Source: Streptomyces mutabilis (lineage in GTDB: Bacteria > Actinomycetota > Actinomycetes > Streptomycetales > Streptomycetaceae). From it: a stretch of 64,000 nt of DNA. The notes beneath the pieces are model-generated. The model had not been told where the DNA came from and did no database searches. It saw nothing but the letters and a program-made list of their open reading frames with translations. This document shows, piece after piece, positions 17,691 to 27,357 of this stretch (the first letter of the stretch is position 1; each line of letters opens with the position of its first letter). A program made the position numbers and the translations under genes. Where the stretch lies: positions 1 to 64,000 of the forward strand of contig NZ_BMTT01000016.1 of assembly GCF_014649815.1 (NCBI RefSeq). Reading direction: 5' to 3'.

Positions 17691-18881
17691 TCACGGCTTC
17701 ATGAGCACCTTGACCGCGCCGTCCTGCTTCTTCTGGAACATCTCGTACGCGTGCGGCGCGTCGGTCAGCGGCACCCGGTGGGTGGCGAAGTCGTCGACGC
17801 CGAGGGGGTCCTCGTCCGTGAGGTACGGGATGATCTGGTCGCTCCAGCGGCGTACGTTGGCCTGCCCCATCCGCAGCTGGATCTGCTTGTCGAACAGGGT
17901 GAGCATAGGCATCGGGTCGGCCATGCCCCCGTAGACGCCGGACAGCGAGATCGTGCCGCCGCGCCGCACCAGGTCGATGGCGGTGTAGAGGGCGGCGAGC
18001 CGGTCGATGCTGGCCCGTTCCGCCAGCGGGCCGCCGATGGCCCGGGGCATCACCGCGGCGGCCTGCTGCACCATCTTCGCGGCGGCGCTGCCGTGCGCCT
18101 CGGTGCCGACCGCGTCGATCACGGCGTCCGGTCCGCGGCCGTCGGTCTCGTCCTGGATCGCCGCGACGAGTTCCTTCTCCTTGTCGAAGGACCGCAGGTC
18201 GTACGTCTCCACACCCCGCTCACGGGCCCGCCGCAGCCGCTCCGGCACCAGATCGATGCCGAAGACCCGCCCGGCACCCTTGGCCCGTGCGACCCGGCAG
18301 GCCATGTCGCCGATCGGGCCGAGACCGAGCACGGCCACGGTGCCGCCCTGCGGGACGGCGGCGTACTCGACCGCCTGCCACGCGGTGGGCAGGACGTCGG
18401 AGAGGTAGACGAAGCGGTCGTCGGCCGGGCCCTCGGGCACCTTGATCGGGCCGTACTGCGCCTGCGGCACCCGCAGGTACTCGGCCTGGCCGCCGGGGAC
18501 CGCGCCGTACAGGCGGGTGTAGCCGAAGAGCGGGGCCCCCATGCCCTCCCCGGTGACCTGGGTGGTCTCGCACTGGGTCGGCAGTCCGGTGCCGCACATG
18601 TAGCAGTGCCCGCACGCGATCTGAAACGGCACGACGACCCGGTCGCCGGGCTTCAGTCCGGTCACCTCGGGGCCGACCTCCTCCACGATGCCCATGGGCT
18701 CGTGTCCGAGGATGTCGCCCGGCGTCATGAACGGCGTGAGCACCTCGTACAGGTGCAGGTCGGAGCCGCACAGACCGGAGGACGTGACGCGGATGACGGC
18801 GTCCGTCGGTTCCTGGATTTTCGGGTCGGGCACCTCCTCCACCCGCACGTCCCGCTTGCCCTGCCACGTCACTGCCTTCAT
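17691..18881 (-). CDS. Zinc-dependent alcohol/formaldehyde dehydrogenase-like MDR protein
   Basis: The 396-aa protein is a medium-chain dehydrogenase with a catalytic-zinc segment (SSGLCGSDLHLYE, GHEPMGIVEEVG), the structural-zinc Cys cluster ACGHCYMCGTGLPTQC (about residues 95-112) and a Rossmann motif VLGLGPIGDMACRVAR (about 190). Its length and the inserted loop are typical of the glutathione-independent formaldehyde dehydrogenase-like branch, which uses NAD(P)+. GGAGGGAG precedes the ATG at 18881. The frame is open further upstream, but those residues are not family-like. It is convergent with the ligase gene. Substrate unknown. Confidence 0.92.
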   Translation of the reverse strand: MKAVTWQGKRDVRVEEVPDPKIQEPTDAVIRVTSSGLCGSDLHLYEVLTPFMTPGDILGHEPMGIVEEVGPEVTGLKPGDRVVVPFQIACGHCYMCGTGLPTQCETTQVTGEGMGAPLFGYTRLYGAVPGGQAEYLRVPQAQYGPIKVPEGPADDRFVYLSDVLPTAWQAVEYAAVPQGGTVAVLGLGPIGDMACRVARAKGAGRVFGIDLVPERLRRARERGVETYDLRSFDKEKELVAAIQDETDGRGPDAVIDAVGTEAHGSAAAKMVQQAAAVMPRAIGGPLAERASIDRLAALYTAIDLVRRGGTISLSGVYGGMADPMPMLTLFDKQIQLRMGQANVRRWSDQIIPYLTDEDPLGVDDFATHRVPLTDAPHAYEMFQKKQDGAVKVLMKP

Positions 18882-19039
18882 CGTCTCGCGCTCCCTCCGT
18901 CGCCCGTGCGCGTCGGTCTTGCATGGCGGCCGGGTACCCGACGGGCGCTCCGCCGAACCGCCGCCGGTTTCGTCCGAACAGCGGATATTGCACCGCTCTC
19001 CGCGTGCCGTATCAGATTCGGTCAGGTATGGCACTAAAA

Positions 19040-19051
19040 GCTTCTAGAAGC
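19040..19051. promoter_or_regulatory. Perfect palindrome GCTTCTAGAAGC
   Basis: A 12-bp perfect dyad in an AT-richer patch between the divergent dehydrogenase and DUF3048 genes, 40 bases before the lipoprotein start. It could be an operator or overlap a promoter; no cognate regulator is apparent. Confidence 0.35.
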
Positions 19052-19090
19052 GCACAATCAATGACAGAGGATGGCGGGCGGGTGGTCGGA

Positions 19091-20077
19091 ATGCGACGAA
19101 GGACGCGCAGGTGGCGCGGCGGCGCGCTGCTGACGGCGGCGGTTGCGGTCTCACTGGCGGCTGGCTGCACGCCCGGGCCCGGGGCGCAGGAGGACGGTCG
19201 GGCACCGCACCCGGAGGGCTCTTCCAGCACGGAGGCCGGCCACCCGGCCTCGGTACTCGCCGTGAAGGTGGACAACGTGCGCGCGGCCCGTCCGCAGACG
19301 GGCCTGGACGCGGCGGACGTGGTCTACGTGGAGCCGGTGGAGGGCGGACTGAGCCGCCTGATGGCGGTCTACGCGACGGAGCTGCCGAAGTCGGTCGGAC
19401 CGGTGCGCAGCGCCCGCGAGTCGGACCTGGAGCTGCTGCGCCAGTTCGACCGGCCGACGCTGGCGTTCTCCGGCGCACAGGGCAAGCTGCTGCCACTCAT
19501 CGACAAGGCGCCCCTGCGCGCGGAGCCGCCGGGCGGGAAGTCCGACGCCTACGTCCGCGACGCGGACCGGCCCGCCCCGCACAATCTCTATGTGCGCCCC
19601 GGCGAACTGCTGTCGCAGCCTCCCGGAGCCGACGCCCTGACCACCGGGTACCACTACGGCGAGGCTCCCGGGGGCGGCCGGGCCGTGTCGTCGCGCACGG
19701 TGCGCTATCCGTCGGCGTCCTTCGCCTTCACCTGGTCCGAGAGCCGTGACCGCTGGCTGGTCGGCATGGACGGCGACCCGGCCCGCACGACCGAGGGCGG
19801 GCGCCTGGCGCCGGCGACGGTCGTCGTACAGCACGTGGACGTGCGCGAGTCGGAGTTCCACGATTCCCGGGGCAACTACTCGCCCTACGTCGAGACGGTC
19901 GGCTCCGGGAAGGCGGAGGTGCTGCGGGACGGGCGCGTGTACGACGCGACCTGGAAGCGCGGCACGGCGACGGACGGCACCGCCTTCACCGCGCGGAACG
20001 GCACGCCGCTGAACTTCGCCGGGGGCCAGGTGTGGGTGGTGTTCGTCGACTCGACGACCTCGGCGGACAAGTCCTGA
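19091..20077 (+). CDS. DUF3048 lipoprotein (YerB-like)
   Basis: The 328-aa product starts MRRRTRRWRGG, then a hydrophobic stretch ending in the lipobox LAAGC (Cys about residue 28), so it is a membrane-anchored lipoprotein. The first DUF3048 domain spans about 55-190 (LAVKVDNVRAARPQTGLDAADVVYVEPVEGGLSRLMAVYATELPKSVGPVRSAR), the second about 200-325 (VVVQHVDVRESEFHDSRGNYSPYVETVGSGKAEVLRDGRVYDATWKRG). The family is widespread in Gram-positive bacteria and of unknown function, possibly cell-wall related. ATG 19091 was chosen because it gives a regular lipoprotein signal; in-frame ATGs upstream add 10 or more residues. Confidence 0.88.
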   Translation: MRRRTRRWRGGALLTAAVAVSLAAGCTPGPGAQEDGRAPHPEGSSSTEAGHPASVLAVKVDNVRAARPQTGLDAADVVYVEPVEGGLSRLMAVYATELPKSVGPVRSARESDLELLRQFDRPTLAFSGAQGKLLPLIDKAPLRAEPPGGKSDAYVRDADRPAPHNLYVRPGELLSQPPGADALTTGYHYGEAPGGGRAVSSRTVRYPSASFAFTWSESRDRWLVGMDGDPARTTEGGRLAPATVVVQHVDVRESEFHDSRGNYSPYVETVGSGKAEVLRDGRVYDATWKRGTATDGTAFTARNGTPLNFAGGQVWVVFVDSTTSADKS

Positions 20078-20103
20078 TCGGCAGTCCTGACCAGCAGACC
20101 TGA

Positions 20104-20568
20104 TCAGTTCGGCGCGGTCGCGGGTTCCGCCGGGTTGCGGAGCCCTTCGGCGGCGTCCGCGACCCGGCGGATCAGGTCGAAGAAGACGGTCTGCTCGTCG
20201 GCGGAGAGCGGGGCGAGGAAGATCTGGTTCATGCGAGCCGTGCGCACGGCGAGCTTGCGGTGGACACGCAGGCCCTCTTCGGTCGGACGCAACAGGAAAC
20301 GGCGGCCGTCCTGCGGGTCGCGGACCTTGTCCAGCAGCCCCCGGCGGCCGAGTCGGCTGATCACCTCGGCGATGGTGGACCGGTCGAGGCCGACCCGCTC
20401 CCCCGCGGTGCGCTGGTCCACCCCCGGCTCGGCGACCAGGGCGTTGAGGACCGCGAACTGCGGTGACGTGATCTCCTCCGAGACCATCGTGTTCCACAGC
20501 AGGTAGTGCGCCTGCTGAAGCCGCCGGGCCAGATGCCCGGGATGGGTGGTCAGGTCGACCGCGGCCAT
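20104..20568 (-). CDS. pcaV: MarR-family repressor of the protocatechuate operon (PcaV)
   Basis: The 154-aa protein has a MarR winged helix: QFAVLNALVAEPGVDQRTAGERVGLDRSTIAEVISRLGRRGLLDKVRDPQDGRRFLLRPTEEG (about 40-105), with the wing at DPQDGRR. It is divergent from pcaI across 246 bases. In S. coelicolor the homologue PcaV binds this kind of spacer and is released by protocatechuate, with an Arg involved in ligand binding. The same role is inferred here from the position. ATG 20568 follows AGGAG by 5 nt; the longer frame upstream has no RBS. Confidence 0.92.
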   Translation of the reverse strand: MAAVDLTTHPGHLARRLQQAHYLLWNTMVSEEITSPQFAVLNALVAEPGVDQRTAGERVGLDRSTIAEVISRLGRRGLLDKVRDPQDGRRFLLRPTEEGLRVHRKLAVRTARMNQIFLAPLSADEQTVFFDLIRRVADAAEGLRNPAEPATAPN

Positions 20569-20814
20569 GTGCGCTCCTGGGGTCCACTTTCGTTTGTGTA
20601 CTGACGATACCTCGGGCCGTTGACGGTTGTCCGCCGCCCCACCAGGCGATCTACCTCGCACTCATCCGGGTCTTGACGCCTCGACCGTCCAGTGGCAGCG
20701 TGTGGGAAACCTCGCTGAAATACTCAGTGCCCTGATTAATCCGCGGTCGGTGCGGCCGACCGCGACACGGACCGACACGGACCCGGGGCGCTCGGACGAG
20801 ATGGGGCTTCTCGG
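20569..20814. promoter_or_regulatory. Divergent pcaV-pcaI control region
   Basis: The 246-base spacer is locally AT-richer than its surroundings around 20590-20615 and 20710-20740. It holds TTGACG at 20673, a candidate -35 for pcaI, and a GGTCG/CGACC stem at about 20742-20758 in the presumed pcaI leader. PcaV operators should lie here, but no single long palindrome stands out by eye. Confidence 0.5.
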
Positions 20815-21570
20815 ATGGACAAGGTGGTGGCCACCGCCGCTGAGGCAGTGGCCGATGTGCCGGACGGTGCGTCGCTGGCGGTGGGCGGTTTCGGACTGAG
20901 CGGTGTGCCGAACGTGCTGATCCAGGCGTTGTACGAGCGCGGGACGGGTGGGCTGTCCGTCGTCTCCAACAACTGCGGGGCGATGGAGTCGGGTCTCGCG
21001 GTCCTGCTGGCCGCCGGGCGGATCGCCCGCGTGACCGGTTCCTACATCGGGGCGAACAAGGAGTTCGCGCGGCAGTACCTCGGTGGTGAGCTGGAGGTGG
21101 AGATGATCCCGCAGGGCACGCTGGCCGAGCGGCTGCGGGCCGGCGGGGCCGGCATCCCCGCCTTCTACACCCCGGCCGGCGTGGGCACACAGGTCGCCGA
21201 CGGCGGGCTGCCGTGGCGCTACGACGGCTCCGGCGGGGTCGCGCTGGCCTCACCGCCCAAGGAGGTCCGGGAGTTCGACGGCACGGAGTACGTGCTGGAG
21301 CGAGGCATCCGTACCGACTTCGCGCTGGTGCGGGCGGCGCGGGGCGACCGGCACGGGAACCTGGTGTTCGCCAAGGCCTCGCGGAACTTCAACCCGCTGG
21401 CGGCGATGGCCGGACGGGTGACGGTCGCCGAGGTGGAGGAACTCGTCGAGCCCGGCGAGATCGACCCGGACGCGGTGCACCTGCCCGGGATCTTCGTGCA
21501 GCGGGTGGTCGCGCTGACGCCCGAGCAGGCGACGGACAAGAAGATCGAGCGGCGGACGGTGAGTTCCTGA
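20815..21570 (+). CDS. pcaI: 3-oxoadipate CoA-transferase subunit A
   Basis: The 251-aa alpha subunit has the family-I CoA-transferase start [23 protein letters not shown] and the glycine-rich segment [51 protein letters not shown]. With PcaJ it moves CoA from succinyl-CoA to 3-oxoadipate, giving 3-oxoadipyl-CoA. It is the first gene of the seven-gene pca operon; its stop codon overlaps the pcaJ start by one base (TGATG), so the two subunits are made in equal amounts. Control is expected from the divergent PcaV. The RBS is weak. Confidence 0.96.
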   Translation: MDKVVATAAEAVADVPDGASLAVGGFGLSGVPNVLIQALYERGTGGLSVVSNNCGAMESGLAVLLAAGRIARVTGSYIGANKEFARQYLGGELEVEMIPQGTLAERLRAGGAGIPAFYTPAGVGTQVADGGLPWRYDGSGGVALASPPKEVREFDGTEYVLERGIRTDFALVRAARGDRHGNLVFAKASRNFNPLAAMAGRVTVAEVEELVEPGEIDPDAVHLPGIFVQRVVALTPEQATDKKIERRTVSS

Positions 21571-22214
21571 TGGCCTGGACGCGTGAACAGATGGCCGCGC
21601 GGGCGGCCCGGGAGCTGGCCGACGGCCAGTACGTCAACCTCGGCATCGGCCTGCCGACGCTGATCCCGAACTACCTCCCCGAGGGCGTCGAGGTCACCCT
21701 GGAGTCCGAGAACGGAATCCTGGGCACCGGCCGCTACCCCACCGAGAACGAGGTGGACCCCGACCTGATCAACGCCGGGAAGGAGACCGTGACGGTCCTG
21801 CCGGGCGCCTCGTTCTTCGACTCGGCGCTCTCCTTCGGGATGATCCGCGGCGGGCACATCGACGTCGCCGTGCTGGGTGCGATGCAGGTCTCGGCCGGCG
21901 GGGACCTGGCGAACTGGGCGATCCCGGGAAAGATGATCACCGGGATCGGCGGGGCGATGGACCTCGTCCACGGCGCCCGCACCGTGATCGTGGTGATGAC
22001 CCACACCGCCAAGGACGGCAGCCCGAAGATTCTTCAGGAGTGCGCCCTGCCGCTCACGGGCAAGGCGTGCGTGAACCGTGTCATCACCGACCTCGGTGTC
22101 CTCGACGTCACCGACGACGGCCTCCTCCTCGTGGAGTGCGCGCCGGGTGTCGGCGTCGACGAGATCACCGCGAAGACCGATGCCAAGCTGACCGTCGCGG
22201 AGGACCTGAGGTGA
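21570..22214 (+). CDS. pcaJ: 3-oxoadipate CoA-transferase subunit B
   Basis: The 214-aa beta subunit carries the catalytic Glu in the family motif ESENGILG (about residue 49), the residue that forms the glutamyl-CoA thioester intermediate. The glycine-rich segment [32 protein letters not shown] follows. It pairs with PcaI for the CoA-transfer step of the beta-ketoadipate pathway. It overlaps pcaI by one base and pcaF by four (GTGA). Confidence 0.97.
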   Translation: MAWTREQMAARAARELADGQYVNLGIGLPTLIPNYLPEGVEVTLESENGILGTGRYPTENEVDPDLINAGKETVTVLPGASFFDSALSFGMIRGGHIDVAVLGAMQVSAGGDLANWAIPGKMITGIGGAMDLVHGARTVIVVMTHTAKDGSPKILQECALPLTGKACVNRVITDLGVLDVTDDGLLLVECAPGVGVDEITAKTDAKLTVAEDLR

Positions 22215-23413
22215 AGGACGTCTACGTAGTCGACGCGGTCCGCACCCCGTTCGGCAAGTACAACGGCTCCCTGGCGGGCGTGCGCCCGGACGACCTGGCC
22301 GCCCACGCCGTCCGAGAGCTCCTGGGCCGCACCCCCGCCCTGGATCCCGCGCGCATCGAGGACGTGTACTTCGGCAACGCCAACGGCGCCGGCGAGGAGA
22401 ACCGCAACGTCGCCCGCATGGCCGCCCTCCTGGCCGGCCTGCCCACCACCGTCCCCGGCGTCACCGTGAACCGGCTGTGCGCCTCCGGCCTCGAAGCGGT
22501 CGTCCAGGCCGCCCGTGCCATCGCCGTCGGCGACGCGTCGATCGCGCTGGCGGGCGGCGTGGAGTCGATGACCCGGGCGCCGTACGTGCTGCCCAAGTCG
22601 GACCGGCCCTTCCCCGCCGGGCACACCGAGCTGTACTCCACCACCCTGGGCTGGCGCATGACCAACCCGCGGATGGACCCCCAGTGGACCATCCCCCTCG
22701 GGGAGTCGGCGGAACTCATCGCGGACAAGCACAAGATCTCCCGCGAGCAGCAGGACGAGTTCGCCCTCGCCTCCCACCACAAGGCCGCCCGCGCCCAGGC
22801 CGACGGCCTGCTGGACGTGGAACTCGCGCCCGTCCCGGTGCCGCAGCGCAAGGGCGACCCGGTGGACTTCGCCGCCGACGAGTGCGTACGCCCCACCGCC
22901 TCCCTCGAAGCGATGGCCGAGCTCAAGCCGTCCTTCCGCAAGACCGACGGCACCGTCACCGCCGGGAACGCGTCCCCGCTCAACGACGGCGCCGCCGCGC
23001 TCCTCCTGGTCGACGACGAGGGCCTGAAGGCCACCGGCCGCGAACCCCTGGCCCGTATCCGTGCCACCGGTGTCTCGGCGACCGACCCGCACTACTTCGG
23101 GCTCGCCCCCGTCGAGGCCGCGAACCGCGCCCTCGCCAAGGCCGGCCGCACTTTCGCCGACCTGGACGTCCTGGAACTCAACGAGGCCTTCGCCGCCCAG
23201 GTGCTGGGCTGCGTCGCCGAGTGGCCCGAGTTCGACCCCGCGATCCTCAACCCCCAGGGCGGAGCCATCGCGCTGGGCCACCCCCTGGGCGCCTCCGGTG
23301 CCCGCCTCGCCGGCACCGTCGCCCACCAGCTCGCCCGCAAGGGAAGCGGCACCGGCATCGCCACCCTCTGCATCGGCGTCGGCCAGGGCCTCGCCCTGGT
23401 CCTCGACCGCTAG
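22211..23413 (+). CDS. pcaF: Beta-ketoadipyl-CoA thiolase
   Basis: The 400-aa thiolase has the nucleophilic Cys in [12 protein letters not shown] (about residue 90), the [13 protein letters not shown] loop, the His in [13 protein letters not shown] (about 357) and the second Cys in LCIGVGQG (about 387). It cleaves 3-oxoadipyl-CoA with CoA to succinyl-CoA plus acetyl-CoA, the last pathway step. GTG 22211 overlaps the pcaJ stop by four bases. Confidence 0.97.
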   Translation: MKDVYVVDAVRTPFGKYNGSLAGVRPDDLAAHAVRELLGRTPALDPARIEDVYFGNANGAGEENRNVARMAALLAGLPTTVPGVTVNRLCASGLEAVVQAARAIAVGDASIALAGGVESMTRAPYVLPKSDRPFPAGHTELYSTTLGWRMTNPRMDPQWTIPLGESAELIADKHKISREQQDEFALASHHKAARAQADGLLDVELAPVPVPQRKGDPVDFAADECVRPTASLEAMAELKPSFRKTDGTVTAGNASPLNDGAAALLLVDDEGLKATGREPLARIRATGVSATDPHYFGLAPVEAANRALAKAGRTFADLDVLELNEAFAAQVLGCVAEWPEFDPAILNPQGGAIALGHPLGASGARLAGTVAHQLARKGSGTGIATLCIGVGQGLALVLDR

Positions 23414-23431
23414 TCACCCACGGGAACCCAG

Positions 23432-24205
23432 ATGACTCTGACCCAGCACGACATCGACGCGGAGATCGCGGCCGAGCACGCCGCGTACGAGAAGCGGGTT
23501 GCCGACGGCGGGCCCGTCGAGCACCATCCGCGCCGCGACTACACCCCGTACCGCTCCTCGGTGCTGCGCCACCCCAAGCAGCCGCCGGTCGCCATCGACG
23601 TGACCAAGGACCCGGAGTTGGTCGAGCTGTCCTCCCCCGCCTTCGGGGAGCGGGACATCACCGAGATCGACAACGACCTGACCCGGCAGCACACCGGGGA
23701 GCCTGTCGGCGAGCGCATCACCGTGTCCGGCCGCCTCCTCGACCGCAACGGCAAGCCCGTGCGCGGCCAGCTCGTGGAGATCTGGCAGGCCAACTCGGCC
23801 GGCCGCTACGCCCACCAGCGCGAGCAGCACGACGCCCCGCTCGACCCGAACTTCACCGGCGTGGGCCGCACGCTCTCCGACGACGACGGCTTCTACCGTT
23901 TCACCACCGTGCAGCCGGGCCCCTACCCGTGGCGCAACCACGTCAACGCCTGGCGTCCGGCGCACATCCACTTCTCGGTGTTCGGCTCGGCGTTCACACA
24001 GCGGCTGGTGACGCAGATGTACTTCCCGAACGACCCGCTGTTCCCGTACGACCCGATCCTGCAGTCCGTGACGGACGACGCGGCGCGGCAGCGGCTGATC
24101 GCGACCTACGACCACAGCCTGTCCGTGCCCGAGTTCTCGCTCGGCTACCACTGGGACATCGTGCTCGACGGCCCGAACGCCACCTGGATCGAAGAAGGAC
24201 GCTGA
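23432..24205 (+). CDS. pcaH: Protocatechuate 3,4-dioxygenase beta subunit
   Basis: The 257-aa intradiol dioxygenase beta chain has the N-terminal HHPRRDYTPYRSSVLRHPKQPPVAID typical of PcaH and the core VSGRLLDRNGKPVRGQLVEIWQANSAGRYAHQ. The non-haem Fe(III) ligand region follows: a Tyr in the FTTVQPGPYPWRNH area and two His in the RPAHIHFSVFG area. With PcaG it opens protocatechuate to 3-carboxy-cis,cis-muconate. It starts 18 bases after pcaF with a poor RBS. Confidence 0.97.
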   Translation: MTLTQHDIDAEIAAEHAAYEKRVADGGPVEHHPRRDYTPYRSSVLRHPKQPPVAIDVTKDPELVELSSPAFGERDITEIDNDLTRQHTGEPVGERITVSGRLLDRNGKPVRGQLVEIWQANSAGRYAHQREQHDAPLDPNFTGVGRTLSDDDGFYRFTTVQPGPYPWRNHVNAWRPAHIHFSVFGSAFTQRLVTQMYFPNDPLFPYDPILQSVTDDAARQRLIATYDHSLSVPEFSLGYHWDIVLDGPNATWIEEGR

Positions 24206-24208
24206 CCC

Positions 24209-24814
24209 ATGACGAGAATCGACACCAGCAGCGCGGAGAACGTGCTGCCCACACCGTCGCACACGGTCGGCCCGTTCTACGGGTACGCGCTGCCCTTCCG
24301 GGGCGGCGAGGACATCGCACCCCTCGGGCACCCGGACACGATCACCGTGCACGGGTACGTGCTCGACGGCGAGGGCGGCCCGCTGCCGGACGCCCTCGTG
24401 GAGTTGTGGGGTCCGGGCCCGGACGGCGAGCTGCCGACAGCCGACGGGTCGATGCGCCGCGACCCGGCCTCCGGCGGCTTCCTCGGCCGCAACGGCGTGG
24501 AGTTCACCGGCTTCGGCCGCATCCAGACGGACGCGAACGGCCACTGGTACGCGCGGACGCTGCGTCCCGGAGCACGCGGGAACAGCGCGCCGTACGTCAG
24601 CGTGTGCCTGTTCGCGCGCGGGCTGCTCGTGCACCTGTACACCCGGATCTACCTGCCGGGCGACCGGGCGGCGCTCGCCGCTGACCCGCTGCTGTCCCGG
24701 GTGGACGCGGAGCGCCGCGACACGCTGATAGCCGCGGACGAGGGCAACGGGACGTACCGTTTCGACATCCGCCTTCAGGGCGAAGGCGAGACGGTCTTCC
24801 TGGAGTTCCAGTGA
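24209..24814 (+). CDS. pcaG: Protocatechuate 3,4-dioxygenase alpha subunit
   Basis: The 201-aa alpha chain begins with the conserved PTPSHTVGPFYGYALPFRGGEDIAP and has VHGYVLDGEGGPLPDALVELWGPGPDG and the C-terminal VSVCLFARGLLVHLYTRIYLPGD segment. It lacks iron ligands, as alpha chains do, and completes the active site formed with PcaH. It starts 3 bases after pcaH and overlaps pcaB by 4 bases. Confidence 0.97.
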   Translation: MTRIDTSSAENVLPTPSHTVGPFYGYALPFRGGEDIAPLGHPDTITVHGYVLDGEGGPLPDALVELWGPGPDGELPTADGSMRRDPASGGFLGRNGVEFTGFGRIQTDANGHWYARTLRPGARGNSAPYVSVCLFARGLLVHLYTRIYLPGDRAALAADPLLSRVDAERRDTLIAADEGNGTYRFDIRLQGEGETVFLEFQ

Positions 24815-26148
24815 CATCAGCTCCCGAGGCTTGTGAGCCGGGCCTGCTCGCCCCCGGGTGGGCGGGCTCCCCGGCCGCCGAGGCGACCGACGACCGCGCC
24901 GTCCTGCGGGCGCTGCTGGACGCGGAGGCGGCCCTGACCCGGGCACAGGCCGGGCTGGGGCTCGCCCCGGCCCGGGCGGCGGACGCGGTGACCGAGGCCG
25001 CCGATCCGGCCCGCTTCGACGCCCACTCCCTGGCCGAACGCGCCCGCGGCGGCGGGAACCCGGTCATCCCGCTGGTGGCCGACCTGACCGAGGCGGTCGG
25101 CGAGGAGTACGGGCCGTACGTCCACCGTGGCGCGACCAGCCAGGACATCATGGACTCGGCGCTGATGCTGGTCGCCGCCCGCACCCTGGACCTGCTGCTC
25201 GCCGATCTGGCCCGCACGGAACGGGCGTCGGCCCGGCTGGCCGCCCGGCACCGGGACACCGTGATGCCGGGCCGCACGCTCACCCAGCACGCCGTGCCGA
25301 CGACCTTCGGGCTGAAGGCGGCCGGCTGGCGCACGCTGGTGCTGGACGCGCGGGACCGGATCGGCGCCGTACGCGACGCGCTGCCGGCCCAGCTCGGCGG
25401 CGCGGCGGGCACCCTGGCGGCGTTCGAGGCGTACGGTGCGGCGGACCCCACCGCGCTGCCGGCGGCGTACGCACGCGAACTCGGCCTGTGTGCGCCTGCG
25501 TTGCCCTGGCACACCCTGCGCACCCCGGTGGCCGACCTGGCCGGCTGCCTCGCCTTCGCCGCCGGGGCGCTCGGGAAGATCGCCGCGGACGTGCTGACGC
25601 TGTCCCGCACCGAGATCGGCGAGGTCGCCGAGGGCAGCGGCGGCGGTTCGTCGGCGATGCCGCACAAGGCCAATCCCGTACGGTCCACGCTGATCGCGAC
25701 GGCCGCCCGGCGTGCCCCGCAGCTCGCGGCCGCGCTGTACGGCTCCCTGTCCGCCGAGGACGAGCGGCCGGCCGGCGCCTGGCACGCCGAGTGGGAGCCG
25801 TTGCGGGACCTGCTGCGGCTGACCGGCGGCGCGGCCCGTGACGCCGCCGAGCTGACCGAGGACCTCCGGGTGCGCCCGGACGTGATGCGCGCGCACCTCG
25901 GCCTGACGCACGGGCTGATCGTGTCCGAGCGGCTCTCCGCCGAACTGGCACCGGTGCTCGGGCGGGCCCGCGCCAAGGCGCTGCTGACCGAGCTGGCCGG
26001 ACGGACCTACGAGGAGGGCCGAAGCATGGCCGAACTCCTGTCCGAAGTGCCGGAGTTGAAGAACCTGGACGTCGGGGCCCTGACCGACCCCGCCCGTTAC
26101 ACCGGCTCCGCGGGAGCCATGACCGACCGTGCTCTGGAGCGACGTTGA
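24811..26148 (+). CDS. pcaB: 3-carboxy-cis,cis-muconate cycloisomerase
   Basis: The 445-aa protein belongs to the fumarase/aspartase superfamily: the signature loop SGGGSSAMPHKANPVRS (about 282-298), the substrate segment HRGATSQDIMDSALML (about 105-120) and PGRTLTQHAVPTTFGLKAAGW. It lactonises carboxymuconate to gamma-carboxymuconolactone. GTG 24811 overlaps pcaG by four bases; the stop overlaps the pcaL start. Confidence 0.96.
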   Translation: MTSAPEACEPGLLAPGWAGSPAAEATDDRAVLRALLDAEAALTRAQAGLGLAPARAADAVTEAADPARFDAHSLAERARGGGNPVIPLVADLTEAVGEEYGPYVHRGATSQDIMDSALMLVAARTLDLLLADLARTERASARLAARHRDTVMPGRTLTQHAVPTTFGLKAAGWRTLVLDARDRIGAVRDALPAQLGGAAGTLAAFEAYGAADPTALPAAYARELGLCAPALPWHTLRTPVADLAGCLAFAAGALGKIAADVLTLSRTEIGEVAEGSGGGSSAMPHKANPVRSTLIATAARRAPQLAAALYGSLSAEDERPAGAWHAEWEPLRDLLRLTGGAARDAAELTEDLRVRPDVMRAHLGLTHGLIVSERLSAELAPVLGRARAKALLTELAGRTYEEGRSMAELLSEVPELKNLDVGALTDPARYTGSAGAMTDRALERR

Positions 26149-27266
26149 CCCTCCTCAACCACCTGACCGAAGGCCCCGCCTCCGCTCCCCCGCTGCTGCT
26201 CGGGCCCTCGCTGGGCACCTCGTACGCCCTGTGGGACGAGGTGGCGCCGGAACTGTCCATCGGGCACCGGGTGATCCGCTGGGACCTGCCCGGGCACGGG
26301 GGTTCGGCGGCGGAGCTGATCGGGCCGGGGGCCACCGTCGGTGACCTGGCGGACCTGGTGCTCGCGCTCGCCGACTCTCTAGGGGTGGAGCGGTTCTCGT
26401 ACGCGGGTGTGTCGCTCGGCGGCGCGGTGGGACTGCATCTGGCCGTGCACCATCCGCAGCGGTTGTCGTCGCTGGCCGTCCTGTGTTCGTCGGCGCACTT
26501 CAACGGTGCCAAGGCCTGGGAGGAGCGGGCCGCGACGGTGCGCGCGGAAGGGCTGGCGAAGCTCGCCGAGGGCGCGGACGGGCGGTGGTTCACGCCCGGC
26601 TTCACCGTGCCGCGGCTGGTCCAGGACCATCGGGACGCCGACCCGGGGGCGTACGCCGCCTGTTGTGACGCGCTGGCCGCCTTCGACCTGCGGGACCGGC
26701 TCGGCGAGATCGACGTGCCGACGCTGCTGATCGCGGGCCGCGAGGACCCGGCGACGCCGCCGGCGCATCTGCGGGAGATCGCCGACGCGGTGCCGGGGGC
26801 GACGCTGACCGAGCTGCCGGGTGCCTCGCACCTGGCGCCGGCGGAGCGGCCCGGGGCGGTGCTGACCGCGCTGCGGGCGCACTTCGACGGCGGCTCCAGG
26901 CGGGGCATGGCGGTGCGGCGCGAGGTGCTGGGCGACGCGCACGTGGACCGGGCACAGGGGCGGCAGACCCCGTTCACGGCCCGTTTCCAGGACTTCATCT
27001 CTCGCTACGCCTGGGGCGAGATCTGGACGGACGAGACCCTCTCGCGCCGCGAACGCAGCATGATCACGTTGACCGCGCTGGTCGCGCACGGCCACTACGA
27101 GGAGTTGGCCATGCACGTACGGGCGGCGCGGCGCAACGGGCTGACGCCGGACGAGATCGGCGCGGTGCTGCTCCAGACCGCGGTGTACTGCGGGGTGCCG
27201 GCGGCGAATTCGGCGTTCGCGGCGGCCCAGCGGGTGCTCGCCGAGGAGGACGGCACCCACGGCTGA
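26145..27266 (+). CDS. pcaL: Fused 3-oxoadipate enol-lactonase / 4-carboxymuconolactone decarboxylase
   Basis: The 373-aa protein has an alpha/beta-hydrolase half (residues 1-250; nucleophile in YAGVSLGGAVGLHLA near 90, acid in AGREDPATPP, His in PGASHLAP). The carboxymuconolactone decarboxylase half spans about 265-365 (RFQDFISRYAWGEIW...EELAMHVRAARRNGLTPDEIGAVLLQTAVYCGVPAAN). Together they turn carboxymuconolactone into 3-oxoadipate. The fusion is characteristic of actinobacteria. The start is a rare TTG inside the pcaB stop overlap, so initiation relies on ribosomes finishing pcaB. Confidence 0.96.
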   Translation: MTLLNHLTEGPASAPPLLLGPSLGTSYALWDEVAPELSIGHRVIRWDLPGHGGSAAELIGPGATVGDLADLVLALADSLGVERFSYAGVSLGGAVGLHLAVHHPQRLSSLAVLCSSAHFNGAKAWEERAATVRAEGLAKLAEGADGRWFTPGFTVPRLVQDHRDADPGAYAACCDALAAFDLRDRLGEIDVPTLLIAGREDPATPPAHLREIADAVPGATLTELPGASHLAPAERPGAVLTALRAHFDGGSRRGMAVRREVLGDAHVDRAQGRQTPFTARFQDFISRYAWGEIWTDETLSRRERSMITLTALVAHGHYEELAMHVRAARRNGLTPDEIGAVLLQTAVYCGVPAANSAFAAAQRVLAEEDGTHG

Positions 27267-27357
27267 TCCGCGCCCTCGGCCGGGACGGCGCGGGACGGGG
27301 CGTGGGCGTGGGCGTGGGCGGAGGCAGCGGGCCGGGCGTGGGCGGAGGTGGTCCGCC
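27267..27357. repeat. Short GGGCGT-rich tract between convergent genes
   Basis: Between pcaL and the regulator pseudogene, GGGCGTGGGC-type units repeat several times around 27299-27350. No clear hairpin with a T-run is present. It is probably simple-sequence expansion; it could act as a weak terminator. Confidence 0.4.

Noticed and set aside
27267-27357. GGGCGT repeats after pcaL as a regulatory array
   Set aside because: The units are simple GC-rich expansion with irregular spacing between convergent genes, with no promoter or palindrome.
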